This document shows positions 12,691-23,346 of a stretch of 64,000 bases of DNA, piece by piece. How positions within the stretch are numbered: position 1 is the first letter of the stretch; every line of letters starts with the position of its first letter. Source of the stretch: Halichoerus grypus (lineage: Eukaryota; Chordata; Mammalia; Carnivora; Phocidae); assembly GCF_964656455.1 (NCBI RefSeq), contig NC_135721.1, positions 79,898,754 to 79,962,753 of the forward strand, written 5' to 3'. The position numbers and the translations under genes are program-made. The notes beneath the pieces are model-generated. The model was given only the letters and a program-made list of their open reading frames with translations. It did no database searches and had not been told where the DNA came from.

Positions 12691-13796
12691 CTAAAACACT
12701 CAGGGTGGTTCATGTCACACTCAGGGACACCTGAATGGTCTCAGCAGTCCTTGCTGCTGCATGCAAACCTGACCGGCACCAGCATGGGAATGTGCAGGCC
12801 AATTTCCCCAACAAGTGAACAGGTCGGCAGCCCTCTCCCACTCTTTTGTCCCATTAGCCGCAACTTGGGAGAAAATATGGCCCCTGCTGTGCTAAGTATT
12901 ATCTCGACTTTTCACACTTGAGAAGGTGCCTTCTGGAGCACTTCTAATGGACCATCTCCTGGCTGGCTAGATTCTAAAAAATCGTGTATTTTATTGCTCC
13001 AGAGAATTGACACTTTTTGTCCTTTAAGTCTTACTTTGAGGAGAAGATAGATGATTTCTGAGAGAGTAAGGTTGAGGTTGGAGCTGGAATTCTGTCATTT
13101 AAATGAAACTGAGAGTCACACCCCGCTGTCCTGGGTATCTACACAGCACAGGGACTTTGTCGTTGGCGCCACGGTTTGGGAAGGCAACTGGTGTGGGCTC
13201 CCAGGGGCACTACAAGCCACGCTTCAGCAGTTCCTAATGGCTCAGGCCTAAGCTTCCAAGCCAGATATGTTGACCTTCTTTATGCCTGTAAGATCCACCC
13301 TGTAATTTCTCTTCATCTCACACTGTCCTGGGATCAACTGGCTTTTCCTTAAACTATGTCAGCCTGGCTATTGATAAAGCTGGCATAAAGGTGAAGGGTC
13401 AATGACCATCATTGCTTCTAGCTTCAAAGCGCTCCAGAGAAGGGCACTCTGGCTCCGTGTGGGGAGAAGCTGCCTAGCTTCTCCCGAGGGCCCAGCACGT
13501 GGAAGGCCTGTGGGGCTGGCCCAGACCCCGGTGCAAGTGTTAATCCTATGAGTCCATGCAGTCCTCTTGCTACAGTGAAGTGTATCAATATTTGTAAATT
13601 CTCTAATCCATTTCAGTTGCCAGGACAGGGTAATATAAGTCAATACATTTCTTGGAGATTAGCAGAAGCTTATGATCATAATAAGCAAAAACAACTTGCC
13701 CCATCTTGGACTGCTTGAAGCCTAGGTTGTAATGTTTCTCACGAGAACCCCTTGTCAAATTGTCCTACTGAGTGAGTCTTCAGGGGTGGCACATAC

Positions 13797-14044
13797 CTGT
13801 GGGGACAGTGCCCCGGGCTTGGCTGGTGGCTGGCTGGGCTGTGTGCCGCAGGCAACTGCTCATCGGGGGAGAAGCTGCCTGGTGCTGGGCCTGGGGGATG
13901 GTGAGGGGAAGGGCCGGCCTTGTGGCAGTGGCTGGGCTGCTCAGACTTCCACCACCTGGGTGGATGGTTGTGGCCATCCCTTTGGCCAGCGGAGACCCTC
14001 CAACGACATTATTCCGGGGTGGCCCAGCCCCTCCTACAGGAGCC
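13797..14044 (-). CDS. SH3RF3: SH3RF3 internal exon: Ser/Pro/Thr-rich linker after SH3-3
   Basis: This 248-bp exon adds 82 codons plus one base. The acceptor is TTTATTTCCTCAG and the donor is GTATGT. The first G completes AGG (Arg) from the SH3 exon. The translation runs through APVGGAGPPRNNVVGG, SPLAKG, TTIHPGGGSLSS, ATATRPALPL, CLRHTAQPA and SQARGTVPT, a low-complexity linker that matches SH3RF3 downstream of SH3-3. It ends in phase 1. The next exon of the family (linker continuing towards SH3-4) is not recognisable between 1 and 13796, so it most likely lies to the left of the window. The segment is probably disordered and rich in possible phosphorylation sites; no catalytic residue is expected. 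Small residue changes relative to human are as I remember that protein and need alignment. Confidence 0.94.
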
Positions 14045-15136
14045 CTGAGGAAATAAAACAGAATCAGTCAGGTGAGGTCACAGATGAAACCACACAGTAC
14101 AGGCCATTAATAAAGGCCCACTCTTACCTCCCAACTCTGAGAGATGAAGGCCACACAGCCCAGGGCACAAATACTAAAAGAATGCCAAGATAATCCTGTA
14201 GGCAAATGATGCCCTGAGCTCAAGCTTGGCAGTGGAGCACCCTTTATAAAACCTTTATGGGGGCTAATTTTCAATGTAAATAGTTAAGAAACAACAAAAG
14301 AACCCTAAGAATCAATATCAATCAAATATTTTGTACCAGAGCTACTGCCCTGATTTGGTCTAATATGCAGCTGTGTCCGTCCCCACACACATCCAGAAAG
14401 AGTGGATGACTCAGCCACATCCCACGAGGCTTGGACATATCTGGCACGTGGTGGGAAGCCGTGGCAAGGACCCATGCCCCTCGGGACACGGCCGCCTTCT
14501 CGTTTCTGCCGGCTTCTGGGAAAGGGCCTCTGGGAAACGGTCCTTCTGAGGGATGTCAGGGAACTTGCAGTGTCATACCAGAAATAGATGCCCTTTCACC
14601 CCAAGTTTCCAGATGAAAACAGTTTCCAGTGTTTAAGAAATACGAGAACACAGCAACTCTGAAAATGGGCTGTAGCCCTTTGACCCCCGTGTACTTGCAC
14701 CAAACTCATGCACTGGTGGTGAGTGTGCACGATATGGCAGAATCTGGGGGCTCGGAAGTTTCTGTGGGTTCAGTTTCAGGGATCAAATATCTGCCATTTG
14801 TCCAAGAGCTGGGTCAAGTCCCCTTCTGTCCCCTCAGAGTCTTGGTCATGAGACACCAGAAGCCACGTGAGGGTGAGAGCAGGCACTGCCAGGTCCATCG
14901 CCAGGTCAGGGAGCCCCCGCCCCATGTGGCTCGGTACTGCTGGACCAGGACTTCAGTCAGGGATGGGCTGTGCCCCACTAAGTCAGGGTTTCTGAAGAAC
15001 CACCGTGGGAAGAGGGCCTCCTGGAAAAGGACTCAGCTGTCCAGGGACCATAGGCAGAGCCCCTAGAGCTGCCCTGAAATTCACCTCTAGCAAGGAACTC
15101 TGTCAGTGGGCCAGAATATTCAAAACCATGAATATT

Positions 15137-15325
15137 TTAAAAGATTTATTTATTTGAGAGAGAGAGAACGAGTGGAAGGGGCAGAGGGACAGGAAGAGAG
15201 AATCTCAAACAGACTCTGCGCCAAGTGTGGAACCTGACATGGGGCTCTAACTCACGACCCTGAGATCATGACCTGAGCCGAAACCAAGAGTCGGATGCTC
15301 AAATGACTGCACCACCCAGGTGCCC
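15137..15325 (-). mobile_element. SINEC, older subfamily
   Basis: On the minus strand the head is GGCACCTGGGTGGTGCAGTC, followed by a tRNA-like part and a reduced CT-rich body. The duplication CATGAATATTTT (15127) versus CATGAATTTTTT (15326) has one mismatch. It is more diverged than the other SINEs here. Confidence 0.88.
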
Positions 15326-15947
15326 CATGAATTTTTTTAAAAAAATCACATCTGCTATCTATTGAACTCACTTTTACCCTAAGAAAAAATTTGTAAAACT
15401 TGAATAAAGTGGGATCACAAATTATGGGCCTTTCCAGGAAGGGCCCGATGACATACAAGCAACCCCATATCATGGCCAGCACCACTCCTCTGGGTGCTTT
15501 GAAAAGTATGAATCAGTGTAGCCAACAGTGCAAGGTCTAGGCATTATTTAATTGTTTTCCTGTCAGTCTTGTCCCAGAGAGAGCAGAAACCCAGGGGCCA
15601 TGTCTTCAGTTGATGTGCTTGTGCTGCAGGTAACCCAGAGCTGTGCCCATGACAGGTTTCCACGGGTGAGACTGACAAATAAAATCAACAGTGGACCCCT
15701 CATCTTAGTGGGAAATTCTCAGATAACTCCAGATAACTTCTTGAGCAAATTTTTTAGATTGTATTTTCTGTTTTATAAAAATGATACAACAGGAAATTTG
15801 CAAAAAATAGGAAAGCACAAGGAAGAAGAAAATTTTTAATTACTCCTAATGCCGTCACTCAGGAACAATTGTTAGCTTTTGAGAATGTATGTTTTTCCTT
15901 TGTATGTATGCATACGTGTGTTTTACGCATAGCAGGTTTATGTGTGT

Positions 15948-15970
15948 CACACACACACACACACACACCA
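15948..15970. repeat. CA microsatellite
   Basis: About eleven CA units lie in the 2.3-kb SH3RF3 intron. A second short ACAC run follows near 16011. Confidence 0.9.
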
Positions 15971-16349
15971 GCTGTACTCAATTGGATGCACAGGCACGGG
16001 TACATGTGCACACACACACGCACTTCGTGATCTTCCACCCCCACTTGGTGCTGTTGCCCTGACTCCAGCTCATTCTCCTCCCATCTTGTCCCCCCACAGC
16101 CAGAGTCTGCTGAGGGAATGACAAGCAAAACCTAATTCAGAAGGGGAAAAGCTTGCCACGTGGAACCCTCGCCCAAGGGGAGCTCTGAGCTCATGCGGCA
16201 AAACCCTGTGGGCAGGGGAGCCCTTGTGACTTCTGGACTGTGTGTTTTTGGCTTTGCTCAGACCACAGCATGATCTCCAGGCAGTAACCAGCAGCAGGGG
16301 AACATGGGGAATGTGCTCCTCCTCTCCTGGGCGGTGACACCAGCCTCAC

Positions 16350-16520
16350 CTGGAGACGGGCGTCACGTAGTTTCCTGGGAACACCCCAGACAGCCCAGTC
16401 CTCAGGGACGTCCCCTTGAACCAGCCATCCTGACACTTCTCTAGGACCCGGTACATCTCGCCTTTCCGCAGCTCCAGCTCATCGTTCTTCTGGGGCTTGT
16501 AAGCATAGAGCGCCAGGTAC
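16350..16520 (-). CDS. SH3RF3: SH3RF3 internal exon: third SH3 domain
   Basis: This 171-bp exon encodes almost exactly one SH3 domain. The order of motifs is ALYAYKPQ (first strand, ALYxY ligand-binding motif), the acidic RT-loop stretch [10 protein letters not shown], the [12 protein letters not shown] block with the conserved Trp, and [11 protein letters not shown] with the 3-10 helix Pro and Tyr. All residues expected of a working Pro-rich-ligand groove are present. The acceptor is CTTCCCATAG and the donor is GTGAGG. It is phase 2 at both ends, so the first base completes the Val codon begun in the 34006 exon and the last two bases begin an Arg codon completed at 14044. The residue pattern is closest to SH3-3 of SH3RF3; SH3RF1 differs at several sites. 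Partners in this protein are not shown by the sequence. Confidence 0.96.
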
Positions 16521-16774
16521 CTATGGGAAGAAGAGGAGGGCCAAGGATAAATGATGGCTGGCAGAGGTGGGCATATGCCATCTGGCATCACCTATATCAC
16601 AGGTGGGCTCATCTTTGGATGAGTCCCACCTGAAAGGAGTAGCTGATGCCTACGGGGCTTGTGCACACCGTGCCTGACCTATTTTCATGATACATCACTG
16701 CGGTGGTGCAGGGAAGAGGGAGAACCCAGCACTGCAATCGCCCACCTAGAGAACCAGGTCCTGAGAGGTATATG

Positions 16775-16800
16775 TGGGGTGGGGTGGGGTGGGGGAGGGG
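16775..16800 (+). other. G-rich tract, potential G-quadruplex
   Basis: The stretch is GGGGT repeated, ending GGGGGAGGGG. It has five G runs of four or more with one-base loops. It lies about 260 bp upstream of the SH3-3 exon in the transcript, on the strand opposite to the pre-mRNA. Confidence 0.6.
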
Positions 16801-16884
16801 AGACAGACCTCTACCTTTTGCTCCTGGAGTCCAGGTCATTCCACGGCCCTGCGCTGGCTGACCCGGGCAAGCAGGCACCCTCCC

Positions 16885-16985
16885 GTCCGACAGCTCAGAG
16901 AGCCTACGTGACTCATCCAAGGTCCTGGAGGATGGGCCAGAACTAGATCACAGGTCTTTGGGCCCCACCATCTAAAGCCTGATGC
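16885..16985 (-). repeat. Possible MIR-like fragment
   Basis: The sequence follows the usual order of AGAGAG, CTCATCCAAGGTC and CCAGAACTAGATCACAGG seen in complemented MIR elements. It is weak. Confidence 0.35.
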
Positions 16986-17254
16986 TCTGAGCCAGAGAAA
17001 ACTCTAGGGAAAACCAAAAATGAACCAGGCAAGTTTTGGGCTGGATTTTCCTCATTTCATCTAACTAGGCCCTGGCTTACCTGCCTGTTTCATTGAATCA
17101 GTCTGAGCTGGAGGATACCCCAAAGGCCCTTTTAAAGAAAAGGCAGTCTAGTTAGGGAATTCTCAGGTGCATCTTTCCTTGCAACATTTGTGCCATGACT
17201 AATAATTTAAATTCTACTTTTCTCTTAAGCCTATTTGAAGACAAACCAAGAACA

Positions 17255-17425
17255 AACTCAGTGGTGTAAATCCTGGCTTAGGGTTTAGAAGTTGTGCCTG
17301 TAACTTAGCCCATGACCCTGGGGCATGCCTCTCTTGTCACATACCTCATGATACCTCAATCTCCAACCCCACAGGGCACTTGCAAGGACTAGATAATACT
17401 TGCAAAGTGCTTTGCTACTTTGGGG
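17255..17425 (+). repeat. MIR-like SINE fragment
   Basis: It shows TAAATCCTGGCTTAG and later TTGCAAGGACTAGATAATACTTGC with AAAGTGCTTTG, which fits a diverged MIR. Confidence 0.45.
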
Positions 17426-17887
17426 GCTTGGGGAAATGGGTTTTAAACTGATAGACAGAATGGTAATAGGCAACCACGTTGCTCACGAGATCCAGGAGGA
17501 AAGTTGGTGAGGCCTCAGTTCAATGAGAAACAAAAGATGGATTTTATTTTAAAGAAGTGTCATCTCTAGGACTCCTACCAGGATGGACAGCCTAGTGGGC
17601 ATGTTCACCCCTCCTAGGGCCATGGGTGCTAGGGGCTGGAGGACAGTCCCAGGTCTCTGGATATCTCAGGAGGCTCACAGACCCCCAGAGCACCTCCTCT
17701 CCCTAGGAGAGGTCTTCTCAGGAGGTGAATACAGAAATGGAAATGACTCACTAGGGTTTAAGCAAGAAGAAAGGAGGGCCCCTGAGTCTCAGAGGCCCGA
17801 TGAGGAACAGGCTACAACAGAATGGGAACCTGTAAAGATGTCATGTCCCTAACATAAAATAAAATAAGGTAAAACAACATACACCTG

Positions 17888-17911
17888 CCCCCCCACCCCC
17901 ACCCCCGGCCC
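17888..17911 (-). other. Potential G-quadruplex on the transcript strand
   Basis: The plus strand has four C runs of three to seven (CCCCCCC, CCCCC, CCCCC, CCC). The SH3RF3 pre-mRNA therefore carries matching G runs with short loops. Confidence 0.6.
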
Positions 17912-19394
17912 TACACACTGCAAGTGCCTCTGCTTCATTCAATGGAGGCCTTGCCTGGTTAATTTCCTTTGTTTACAGGTTGACCCCCACCCCTTCCCTT
18001 AGGGATGAAAGGATGGCTTGCACCTTGATTTCTCTGTCTGAAAAGATAAATACCAACAGACAGGAAGGACTCGGGGCTTCAGGGAGGATAAAGGAAGCCA
18101 TCACTGGAGAGGACCCCCTTGATTCATGTTTTTGACACAAGGCCCAGGCGACAAAAAGAACCCGGGGTGTCATCTGTCTGTTCTCACATCTGATGACTTG
18201 CAGGAGCTCTCTGATGGTGACAGAGGAATGACCACAAACAGGAAAGTCACGTGACAATTGCGTTTGCGCCCCCAACGCTGGCTTGCCCTTTAACCACTCA
18301 GGGGCGGCCTCACATGGGGAGGTGTGGCGCGGGCTCAGGCAGGGGCAGGATGAACCCAAGAGGAAAGGAGAGGAGATGGCTGGGGCGGTGGGAGGCTTGT
18401 GAACAACAGTGACGCATGCCTTTTGTGCCTGCTCTCAAGGAAATGTAATTGAAGCATAAATCCTGTTTGCCTGCCTCCTTCCGTGTCTTCATGGTGTGAG
18501 AACAATCTTTTTGATTCTGTGAATGCACAGTGGCCAGGAGCACAGCGCCAAGCTGGGGGTGACGGTGCCTTGGGGTGTGCGTGTGCGCAACACAGCCCTC
18601 AGCGAACAATGACGTTTCGTTGGTCAGGGAGGGAGAAACCACATGCTGCCTTTGTTCTCTTTGCCCAGAGGGGCGACTGGGCTCTCATACCTGGCTTGGC
18701 CAACAAGGCGTGGGCACCGACGTCTACTGCCCCCAGTCCCGGGGCCTGTGCCGAGCCTGGAGGCCCCCATAGAGAAGTGATGCCACCACACGAGGCCCAT
18801 CACTAGCCTGTGCCCTGCCAGCTGCCTCGTCAGCCCCCAGGCCCAGGAGGAGACCACGTCCCGCGCACCTCGGGCACGTCCTCCTCCTCCCTCTGGGCCC
18901 CTGGCTGTCCGAGGACTGGGCCAGCGGGCCATCACCTGTGTCCTGAAGAGGTGCTCCACAGTTTCCCGCCTGCCTGGGCTCTGCTGGAACAAACACCGCT
19001 TTTCCAAAGGCTGCTTTCACGTGCGCAGGTTCAAGACTGGCCGACCTCCTCAAAGAGGGCACCGTGTTAGAGAGTTTAAATGCCCTGCTCTTCCACTCTC
19101 ATCTCCCCAGGCGTGAGGGATGTGAGGAATCCTGAGCAGATGAGTCCTCCCATGACAGATCATCCTGTCCTCAGCTAGGATCCTGGCGCAAGGCAGCCAC
19201 CTGCCACCACATAGCACATCTACCTCCTCAGGAGGGCGAGAGCCAGTGCAGAGGGAGCTCAGTCCATCCTGGAGGAAGGGGACCATGTGTATGCGGCTCT
19301 AGCTGGGGTTCCCAGCAAACCTTGGCTCAGGGCAGCTCTACACCAAGGTGTCCCCTGAATATGCTAAATTTGCACCGATGTTCCCCTCTATCTG

Positions 19395-19545
19395 GAGCTC
19401 TCTTTGCTCATCCTGCTGCCCTCCACTCCTCACTACACTGTATCCTCCACGAGGGTAGAGATTTTTATCTGTTTTGTTCTCTGCTCTATCCCTAGGATCC
19501 AGAATATGTCTGACACTCCCAATAAATACTTGTTTTATAAAAGAA
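19395..19545 (+). repeat. L2-like 3' end
   Basis: CCTCCACGAGGGTAGAGATTTT, then TATCCCTAGGATCCAGAATATG and CCCAATAAATACTTG, reproduce the order of an L2 terminus. Confidence 0.55.
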
Positions 19546-20540
19546 TAAAATAGGGGCTCTGGTGTTGAGACTAAGATGAAGACTGCTAAAGGGAAGTGTG
19601 TCTGTGTGTGCATCTGTATGCGTGTGGGCACGTACAGCCCCAAGGTCTGCCGGCTGACCTTGAACATAAAAACAAGCACAAACAGGTACCAGCTTTCTTC
19701 ATTCAGAGGCCAGTGTGGAGTTGGGACTGTGCCAGGAGGAACGGACACCATGCGGAGGCAAGAAAAGGCAGAAAGGACAGGTCTGTGGGATGCTGGTGTC
19801 TCAGCAGTGAGAAGAGTGAAAAGGAGAAGCAGAGGGTGAATGACAGGGCAAGAGGGCAGAGAGAGCTGAGTCTGTCCAGGAGAGATCTGAGCTGCCCTAG
19901 AGAACCCAGACAGACAAAAGCAAGCAGGGAAGGCAGTGAGCTGGGGGAGGGAGGGAAACACCCGAGGCACAAGGTACGTGAGTGAGAGGTGAGTCAAAGA
20001 GGGGAGGAGAAACAGGAGTCAAAAAGCTTCTATTAACAGAGTTTCCAAACTGGCTTGTCCAGCTCCTGGGGGTCAAGGAGCCCATTAAACAGGGGCCTAT
20101 GGGTGGCCTAGAAAAGGTAGCTTTGATGAGGGACTGTCTCCTTGCCCCTCCACCTATCCTTGCAGCCCCTGGGACCAGGGTGACTTCTGTGTGCCACCTG
20201 CACCGTCCACATGCTCAGTGGATTTTGAAGCTATGGCCAGGGGACACCTGCCCAATCACGAGCTGGCCCTGCCAGTGAGAGGATAGATTCCAGGCAAGCG
20301 TGTAAGGCTCACGTTGGCTCAGCAGCCCAAGGACTGGCACCTGCACCTGCCCACACCAGGCTCAGTGAGTGATGTGCATTAGCACCCAACTTCCACAGTG
20401 AGGGAAGCACACTGCAGATTTAAAAAACAAAGCAAGTGTTAGCAAGGGCAATAAATACCCCATGAACCATTTGAACTGTTTGACAGTCATGTTCAAGATC
20501 CTGGGGGGTAGCCATCAAATAATTGAAAGTTAATTGTCTT

Positions 20541-21786
20541 ATACAGGGTGGGAGGAGCAAGATGGCAGAGAAGTAAGAGACCTGGATTTCGTCTGGTCCC
20601 AGGAATTCAGCTGGATAGTGATCAAACCATCCTGAACACTTACAAACTCAACAGGAGATCAAAGAAAAGAATAGCAGCAACTCTCTGAACAGAAAAGCGA
20701 CCACTTTCTGGAAGGTAGGACGTGCGGAGAAGGGAATCCCAGGTGATATTCGGGAAGACAGACGGCGGGGGAGGGGGCTTCCTTTGGCCGCTTCTGGCAA
20801 GTGATAGAGCCGCGGAGCACAAAATCGGAACTTTTAGAAGTCTGCTCTGCTGAGGGACGTCGCTCCAGTGGCTAAGCAGGGGGTGGAACCCTCGTGGGAC
20901 AGTGTGGTCTCAGGACCCTCGGGGTCACAGAAAGACCGGGGGTGCCTGAGTGTGGCAGAGCTCCCAGGTATCGGAGCAGGGAAGCCGGCTGCAGAGAAGG
21001 AGCTGATGAGTGGGCTCTCAGCTCGGGTTGCCATAAACCATGATCCGCAGCACAGTCGGGCCACTGCTTCTCCAGCAGGGACCCAACAAGCGGCAGATCC
21101 GAGGAGACTCCCCTTCCTCCCCAGGGAGGAGCGGCGCGGGAGCGCACGGCAGGGATCTGCTGGGTTTGGAGACTCCACACGGGGTCGGGTGCCAGAGATA
21201 GAAACGCTTGGTCACAGGCCGGGTGAGCATGGAGTGCGGCTGGAGACCGGGTAGATGGGAGTGATGGACTGCTTTTCTCTGGGGACTCACTGAGGACTGG
21301 GGCCCCGAGTTCTCGGCTCCTCCGGAGTGGGGATTGGGAGGCTGCCATTTTCACTCTCTGCCTCCAAAGCCGGACGGAAAGCTTGCAGGGAACAAAAGCT
21401 CCCGAGAGCAAACCCGAGCAGATTACTTAGCCTGGACCAGCAAGGGCGGGCAATTCTGCCTCCGGCAAAGACATTTGGGAACCATGGCAACAGGCCCCTC
21501 CCCCAGAAGATCAGCAAGAACAGCCAGCCAAGACCAAGTTTACCGATCAATGAGAATGGCAGAACTCCAGTGCTAGGGGAATACTGCACATAGAATTCAT
21601 GGCTTTTTTCCCATGATTCTTTAGTCTTTCAAAGTTAATTTTTTAAATTTTCTTTTTTTTAAAATTTTTCTTTTTCTCTTTTTCTACCAACTTCTTATCA
21701 ATCACTTTTTTAAAAAATCTTTTTTTATTTTTCATTTTTAGAGTCATTGTCTATCCCTTCATAGTAGTTATTAACCTTCTTTTCGG

Positions 21787-21818
<32 letters not shown>

Positions 21819-22372
21819 AGTTGTTCTCTCTTTAAAATTTTGGGATACAGTTTCTTTTAACAGACCAAAATATACCCTAAATCTCTAGTGTATAGCTTTG
21901 TTCTAGTCTCCTGCCTGATCACATTCTCCTCCCCCCTTTTTTTAAAATCCTCTTCTTTCTTTTTTCAACCAACTTCTTATCAATTCCTTTTATAAAATCT
22001 TTTATAATTTTCATCTTTACAGTCATATTCCAGCCCTTCATCATATTTACCCTTATTTTTGTACATATATAAGCTTTTCTTTCTTTAAAATTTTGGGAGG
22101 CACTTTCTTCTAACAGACCAAAATATGCCCAAAATCTAGTGTGTGGCACTGATCTATGCACCAGCCTGATCATATTTGATCATATTCTGTTCTTTGTTGT
22201 TGTTGTTTGTTTGTCTTTTATCTTTTTCTTTTTCTTCTTTCTTTCTTTCCCTTTCTTTCCCCCCAGTTTCAGGTCTCTTCTGATTTGTTTAGTGCATATT
22301 TTTCTGGGGTTGTTGTTACCCTGTTAGCAGTTTGTTCCATCCCAAAGCAACATCTACTCTCCTCTGGACAAA
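20541..22372 (+). promoter_or_regulatory. L1 5' UTR / internal promoter region with duplicated T-rich module
   Basis: The first 1.05 kb (to about 21590) is GC-rich and should hold the internal Pol II promoter that L1 5' UTRs carry. It is followed by T-rich DNA containing two diverged copies of one module, at about 21640-21935 and 21936-22195. Both share ACCAACTTCTTATCAAT, a TTTAAAATTTTGGGA block and CAGACCAAAATAT. Spacing between matching points is 253-282 bp, the difference being mainly a TA repeat in the first copy. Promoter activity is inferred from the family. Confidence 0.75.
21787..21820. repeat. TA microsatellite in the L1 5' UTR
   Basis: TATATATAAATATATATATA repeats lie in the first copy of the duplicated module and are nearly absent from the second. 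Confidence 0.85.
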
Positions 22373-23265
22373 ATGACAGGATGGAAAAAGTCACCTCAAC
22401 AAAAAGAACAAGAGGCAGTAGCGACTGCCAGGGACCTAGTCAATACGGACATTAGTAAGATGTTGGAACTAGAGTTCAGAATGACGATTTTAAATGTACT
22501 AGCTGGGCTTGAAAAAAGCATGGAAGATATTAGAGAAACCCTTTCTGGAGAAAAAAAAGAATCAAAATCTAACCAAGTCAAAATCAAAAAGGCTATTAAT
22601 GAGGTGCAATCAAAAATGGATGCTCTAACTGCTAGGATAAATGAGGCAGAAGAGAGAATTAGTGATATGGAAGACCAAATGATGGAAAATAAAGAAGCTG
22701 ACAAAAAGAGAGATAAACAACTACTGGATCACAAGGGCAGAATTTGAGAGATAAGTGACACTATAAGACGAAACAATATTAGAATAATTGGGATCCCAGA
22801 AGAAGAAAGAGAGAGAGGGGCAGAAGGTATATTGGAGCAAATTATAGCAGAGAACTTTGCTAATTTGGGGAAGGAAACAGGCATCAAAATCCAGGAGGCA
22901 CAGAGAACCCCACTCAAAATCAATAAAAATAGGTCAACACTCCGACATCTAATAATAAAACTTATGAGTCTCAGAGACAAAGAGAAAATCCTAAAAGCAG
23001 CTCGGGAGAAGAGATCTGTAACCTACAATGCTAGAAACATTAGATTGGCAACAGACGTATCCACAGAGACCTGGCAGGCCAGAAGGAGTGGCATGATATA
23101 TTCAGAGCACTAAATGAGAAAAATATGCAGCCAAGAATACTATATCCAGCTAGGCTGTCACTGAAAATAGAAGGAGAGATTAAAAGCTTCCAGGACAAAT
23201 AAAAACTAAAGGCATTTGCAAACACCAAACCAGCCCTACAAGAAATATTGAAAGGGGTCCTCTAA
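22373..23265 (+). pseudogene. L1 ORF1 (RNA-binding chaperone), broken
   Basis: ORF1p normally coats L1 RNA as a coiled-coil trimer. The frame opens MTGWKKSPQQKEQE at 22373. It passes through a coiled-coil-like part (EVQSKMDALTARINEAEERI) to an in-frame TGA at 22745-22747, where the family usually has Arg, so a CGA-to-TGA change at a CpG is likely. The same frame resumes through the RRM-like core (NNIRIIGIPEEE) and part of the C-terminal domain to the ARR at about 23085, where a one-base loss shifts the frame. A second nonsense TAA lies near 23200 and the normal end is at 23263-23265. No functional protein is expected. Confidence 0.93.
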
Positions 23266-23346
23266 GCGAAGAGAGAGCCTAAAAGCAACATAGACCAGAA
23301 AGGAACACAGACAATATACAGTAACAGTCACCTTACAGGCAATACA

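Larger units (their letters stand above)
1..13796 (-). other. SH3RF3: SH3RF3 intron (partial), downstream of the last visible exon
   Basis: The intron begins at donor GTATGT (13796-13791) and continues past the left edge. It is dominated by repeats: L2-like pieces (307-778, 9230-10003, 12480-12690), SINEs (1631-1838, about 2160-2275, 3351-3546, 4187-4271), an old minus-strand L1 (about 2290-8690) with a younger L1 nested at 6838-7449, and a degenerate 43-bp tandem repeat at 11359-11480. The 10.0-11.3 and 12.7-13.7 kb parts are unclassified. Confidence 0.8.
14045..16349 (-). other. SH3RF3: SH3RF3 intron of about 2.3 kb
   Basis: This short intron runs from donor GTGAGG (16349-16344) to acceptor TCCTCAG (ending 14045). 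It contains one older SINE at 15137-15325 and a CA repeat near 15950. The rest, including 14.1-15.1 kb, shows no gene or RNA that I recognise. Confidence 0.85.

Noticed and set aside
19338..19997. Minus-strand open frame of 219 codons
   Set aside because: It runs through an L2-like repeat end and has no recognisable domain. The hydrophobic stretches are what C/T-rich DNA yields by chance.
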